Shown here: positions 6,446 to 8,469 of the stretch, piece after piece
Numbering within the stretch: the first letter of the stretch is position 1
Layout of the letters: each line of letters opens with the position of its first letter
From: Acholeplasmataceae bacterium
Lineage (GTDB): Bacteria > Bacillota_I > Bacilli_A > Acholeplasmatales > Acholeplasmataceae
NCBI GenBank assembly: GCA_003518475.1
Contig: DOYO01000047.1
Span: 1-8,469 of the forward strand
Length of the DNA stretch: 8,469 nt
Reading direction: 5' to 3'
Program-made: the position numbers and the translations under genes
Notes under the pieces: model-generated
Seen by the model: the letters and a program-made list of their open reading frames with translations, nothing else
Databases searched by the model: none
What the model was told of the DNA's origin: nothing

Positions 6446-7385
6446 TACCCACCCTTCTCTTGACTGCATTTAAGATGAGATTTGTAAGTAGGATAACCAC
6501 CATCAAAATAATACCAACTGAAAATCGAATATCATAATCAAGACCTGTCGTTTCCTTCATCCCTTCAAGCATGATGGTTGTGAGGGTTGAGGTTGTATCC
6601 AAAATATTAAACGAATAACCGGATCTTCTTCCACCAGCGACTAAGGATACTGCTGTCGCTTCACCAAGGACTCTGCCGATTCCAAGTATGGCAGATGTAA
6701 AGATTCCTGATTTGGCAGCAGCGAGCACGACCTTAAAATTGGTCTGCATCTTGCTTGCTCCAAGCGCTAAAGATCCATGCTCCAAAGTCTTATCTACAGA
6801 ACGGATTGCAACTTCAGAAATCGATGCAATGGTTGGAATCGTCATGATAGCAAGTACAATGACTGATGATAAGATGGAATTACCACCCTTTGATTGATAT
6901 CCAAACATTGCACTTAAGTCATAGACAATCTTCAAAACAATCCCTGCTCCAAACAATCCATAAATGATGGATGGAATTGAAGCGAGAATTTCAATGACCG
7001 TTCTTAAAAGTTCTGCTAATTTCTTAGGTGCAATTTTTGCAATAAACAATGCCGTCAGAACACCTATTGGAAACGACAAGAATAAGGATAGAAATGCAAT
7101 GAACATAGTGGATACGATAATGAACCCAATACTGTAAAGATTAGAATGGAAGGATTCACCGATTAGCCATGTATTTCCTGTTAAGAATTTAAAAAAGTTT
7201 ACTGATCCCAATCCATTGTTATCACTAAAAAAGGGTGTTACCCCTTTGACTAGGATGACTCCGGCAACAATAAATATAAATGATGACGCCAATAATGCGA
7301 AGCTGAAAAGCAGTGCTTTAACAAATTGATCGACGACTGCATTTTTTTGAAATTTAGTTTTTTTAATGAGTGTCACATGCTGCAT
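6429..7385 (-). CDS. pstC: Phosphate ABC transporter permease PstC
   Basis: Channel subunit of 318 residues that pairs with PstA. The cytoplasmic N-terminus is followed by TM1 (~25-47) and the periplasm-facing GVTPFF...NFFKFLTGNTW stretch typical of PstC. Then come PIGVLTALFIAK, LRTVIEILASIPSIIYGLFG (~128-147) and the EAA loop (~203-228; GSLALGASKMQTNFKVVLAA) that contacts PstB. The last part is GIGRVLGEATAVSLVAGG and a final span with a basic tail. Six membrane segments and a normal family length. GGAG (7394-7397) is 8 bases before ATG 7385. An in-frame ATG at 7436 would add 17 residues, but its codons run through the terminator-like hairpin at 7410-7428 and it has no clear ribosome site, so it is rejected. 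Confidence 0.95.
   Translation of the reverse strand: MQHVTLIKKTKFQKNAVVDQFVKALLFSFALLASSFIFIVAGVILVKGVTPFFSDNNGLGSVNFFKFLTGNTWLIGESFHSNLYSIGFIIVSTMFIAFLSLFLSFPIGVLTALFIAKIAPKKLAELLRTVIEILASIPSIIYGLFGAGIVLKIVYDLSAMFGYQSKGGNSILSSVIVLAIMTIPTIASISEVAIRSVDKTLEHGSLALGASKMQTNFKVVLAAAKSGIFTSAILGIGRVLGEATAVSLVAGGRRSGYSFNILDTTSTLTTIMLEGMKETTGLDYDIRFSVGIILMVVILLTNLILNAVKRRVGNVNVK
6452..6458 (-). promoter_or_regulatory. Ribosome binding site fixing the pstA start at 6445
   Basis: AGAAGGG (6458-6452) lies 6 bases before ATG 6445, inside the 3' end of pstC. This spacing selects ATG 6445 over the upstream in-frame ATG 6469. A second in-frame ATG at 6439 is within reach as well. Confidence 0.65.
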
Positions 7386-7393
7386 TTTATCAT

Positions 7394-7397
7394 CTCC
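7394..7397 (-). promoter_or_regulatory. Ribosome binding site fixing the pstC start at 7385
   Basis: GGAG (within ATGGAGATG on the minus strand) is 8 bases before ATG 7385. It places the start downstream of the intergenic hairpin. Confidence 0.7.
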
Positions 7398-7401
7398 ATA
7401 T

Positions 7402-7429
7402 AGCAAGAAAAGACCCGTTTTGGGTCTTA
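7402..7429 (-). terminator. Terminator-like hairpin between pstS and pstC
   Basis: On the minus strand TAAGACCC pairs with GGGTCTT(T) around AAAAC, and TTCTTGC follows. The 7-bp core stem is 7422-7428 with 7410-7416, and the tail is T-rich but short. The hairpin lies in the 61-base gap between the pstS stop and pstC. It is best read as a partial terminator or mRNA-stabilising 3' end that gives more pstS than pstCAB transcript. That role is inferred from position. Confidence 0.65.
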
Positions 7430-7446
7430 GCTGCAATTCTAAATAA

Positions 7447-8379
7447 CTACTCTGAAATCAGATCTGACCATTTCATGAATGTGCCTTCATAAATCTTTTT
7501 CAAATCTTCTGCTGTAACGTTTTCAAGTGGATTATTTAAGTGAACGATTGCTACAATCGCATCCCAAGCCAATTGACCCATTTGTGTGGTTTCTACTCCA
7601 ACTTTTTCTGAATCCTTGAAGTATCTGGATGCAAACCCAACGTCCTTACCTACTGAAGTATCCTTAACTGCTGCATCATTTGTTCTCTTATATGCATCGC
7701 CTGATCCTGTATGATCATGTTCAGCAACGAAGTTTCCAGCTTTTGCAGTGAATGCTTGTGTTAAAGCTTGTGCTACCTTTTGAATGGAATCTGATCCGCC
7801 AAATCTTACAGTGACTGCTGAATTATCAAGAGCAGTGATTGGATAATTTGCCTTGATCGAATCCCAAGTGACTGAAGAAGGTAATGCGATTGCACCATTG
7901 TTATCAATGATATCGCCAGCATCAGTTGTTCCTAAGAATGCTACGAATGCATTGACTAATTGTTCTACTTGAGTGCTTGGATAATCACCAGCATCTCTTG
8001 TCATCCACATGAATGGGCGCTTTAAACCATATGTATCATTGATAACGTTTGCTACCGTTGGAGCTACACCATCAAATGATAAACCCTTAATCGTATTGTT
8101 TACGCTTGATAATGATACATAACCAATACCGAATTCATCAGTGGTCATTGCAGTCATGATTCCTGTGTTGTCCTTGATTACAAAACCTTCAACAAGCACG
8201 CTGTCGCTTGTTTCAGCTTCAGCAAATCCAATACCAGCCATAAATCCTGCTCTAGTTCCAGAGGTTGTATCTCTGGTATAAACAGTGATTGAACTATCCG
8301 TGTTAAATTCTTCTTCCGTTGTACATGCAGCTAGTGTGAGTACAAACGCTAAAACGACATAAAGCATTAATTTCTTCAT
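7447..8379 (-). CDS. pstS: Phosphate-binding lipoprotein PstS, circularly permuted order
   Basis: Extracellular phosphate receptor for PstCAB, 310 residues. The signal peptide MKKLMLYVVLAFVLTLAAC has lipobox LAAC with C19 as the predicted lipidated residue. The mature part starts with segments that normally form the second half of PstS: TVYTRDTTSGTRAGF (phosphate loop SGTR, ~40-43) and GIGYVSLSSV (~84-93). It continues from about residue 189 with what is normally the first half: VRFGGSDSIQKVAQAL (~191-206), HTGSGDAYKR (~223-232), DVGFASRYFKDSE (~246-258), DAIVAIVH and NPLENVTAEDLKKIYEG...KWSDL (~283-307). The stop follows three residues later. All usual phosphate-loop segments are present, in swapped order. 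AAGGAG lies 7 bases before ATG 8379. The in-frame ATG at 8412 overlaps the -10 box, so it is upstream of the predicted transcript. First gene of the operon. Confidence 0.92.
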   Translation of the reverse strand: MKKLMLYVVLAFVLTLAACTTEEEFNTDSSITVYTRDTTSGTRAGFMAGIGFAEAETSDSVLVEGFVIKDNTGIMTAMTTDEFGIGYVSLSSVNNTIKGLSFDGVAPTVANVINDTYGLKRPFMWMTRDAGDYPSTQVEQLVNAFVAFLGTTDAGDIIDNNGAIALPSSVTWDSIKANYPITALDNSAVTVRFGGSDSIQKVAQALTQAFTAKAGNFVAEHDHTGSGDAYKRTNDAAVKDTSVGKDVGFASRYFKDSEKVGVETTQMGQLAWDAIVAIVHLNNPLENVTAEDLKKIYEGTFMKWSDLISE

Positions 8380-8386
8380 TTTTGTT

Positions 8387-8392
8387 CTCCTT
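8387..8392 (-). promoter_or_regulatory. Ribosome binding site of pstS
   Basis: AAGGAG (8392-8387) is 7 bases before ATG 8379, an ideal distance. It selects this start over the in-frame ATG at 8412. A second Shine-Dalgarno-like AAGGTGAT (8410-8403) lies just upstream with no start codon at a proper distance. Confidence 0.85.
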
Positions 8393-8410
8393 ATTTTTTT
8401 TATCACCTTC

Positions 8411-8439
8411 ATTATAGGGAAAACATTAATTCCTTGAAA
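8411..8439 (-). promoter_or_regulatory. Promoter of the pst-pho operon
   Basis: A perfect -10 TATAAT (8416-8411) is preceded by a 17-base spacer and a poor -35, TTTCAA (8439-8434). Transcription would start near 8403-8404, giving a leader of about 25 bases. A good -10 with a weak -35 fits a promoter that needs an activator such as PhoB. Confidence 0.7.
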
Positions 8440-8448
8440 CCATAATTC

Positions 8449-8465
8449 AGTAAGGCTTATGTAAA
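8449..8465 (-). promoter_or_regulatory. Candidate Pho box (PhoB binding site)
   Basis: On the minus strand TTTACA (8465-8460) and CTTACT (8454-8449) are direct TTAC-type repeats starting exactly 11 bases apart, at about -45 to -61 from the predicted start. TTAACA-like repeats in an 11-base period are the known form of Bacillus PhoP boxes. Only two units are seen, one imperfect, and the window ends here, so further units may lie outside. Confidence 0.4.
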
Positions 8466-8469
8466 GAAA

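Noticed and set aside
6688..6897. Plus-strand frame opposite pstC
   Set aside because: Antisense shadow of the conserved pstC coding sequence.
7386..7436. 17-residue N-terminal extension of PstC
   Set aside because: It passes through the intergenic hairpin and lacks a ribosome site; GGAG before ATG 7385 is better placed and gives a normal PstC N-terminus.
7447..8379. PstS as a truncated or frameshifted pseudogene, because it stops right after the KWSDL motif
   Set aside because: The segments expected after that motif are present at the N-terminus, the length is normal for one domain, and the frame is uninterrupted with a good signal peptide and ribosome site.
8380..8412. 11-residue N-terminal extension of PstS
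   Set aside because: The ATG overlaps the -10 box, so it lies upstream of the predicted transcript. ATG 8379 has an ideal AAGGAG and gives a proper lipoprotein signal peptide.
1..8469. Mobile element, CRISPR array, phage or defence genes
   Set aside because: No transposase, integrase, repeat-spacer pattern or long inverted repeats were seen; all recognisable genes are phosphate-related or tRNA genes.

Overview
The window reads as a chromosomal segment from a low-GC Gram-positive lineage, in the Bacilli/Mollicutes area (Acholeplasma-, Izemoplasma- or Erysipelotrichia-like). The reasons are AT-rich DNA, strong AAGGAG/AGGAGG ribosome sites, TATAAT promoters, a lipoprotein-type PstS, tRNAs with encoded CCA ends resembling Bacillus tRNAs, and a PhoR with an extracellular sensor plus PAS domain. 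UGA is used as a stop by pstA, phoB and phoR, and the tRNA-Trp carries a CCA anticodon. The organism therefore uses the standard bacterial code and not the mycoplasma UGA=Trp code. The exact genus cannot be fixed from the window.

Left part (1-1381): a minus-strand tRNA pair, tRNA-His followed by a tRNA-Gln cut by the window edge, is read from a clear promoter at 150-177. A lone plus-strand gene (258-1232) for a two-span membrane protein of unknown function diverges from it and ends in a terminator. Next comes a plus-strand tRNA-Trp with its own extended -10 promoter and terminator.

Right part (1422-8469): a minus-strand phosphate-starvation operon in the order pstS-pstC-pstA-pstB-phoU-phoB-phoR. 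A promoter with a possible Pho box lies at the right edge (8411-8465). Apart from the 61-bp pstS-pstC gap, which holds a terminator-like hairpin, genes overlap or are separated by 25 bp or less. PstS captures phosphate outside the membrane, PstC and PstA form the channel, and PstB powers it. PhoU links transport state to the sensor kinase PhoR, which phosphorylates PhoB; PhoB in turn is expected to activate the pstS promoter. Transporter, signal mediator and two-component system are thus in one unit.

The region is largely a recognisable housekeeping/stress locus and not a new system. The points most worth a second look are: (1) PstS has its two sequence halves in swapped order (circular permutation); (2) PstA carries an extra ~130-residue extracytoplasmic insert with a PDZ-like stretch; (3) a terminator-like hairpin sits between pstS and pstC; (4) a possible internal extended -10 promoter lies before phoU; (5) the unknown membrane protein. 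No mobile elements, CRISPR arrays or long repeats were seen, and no gene-free stretch exceeds about 130 bases.
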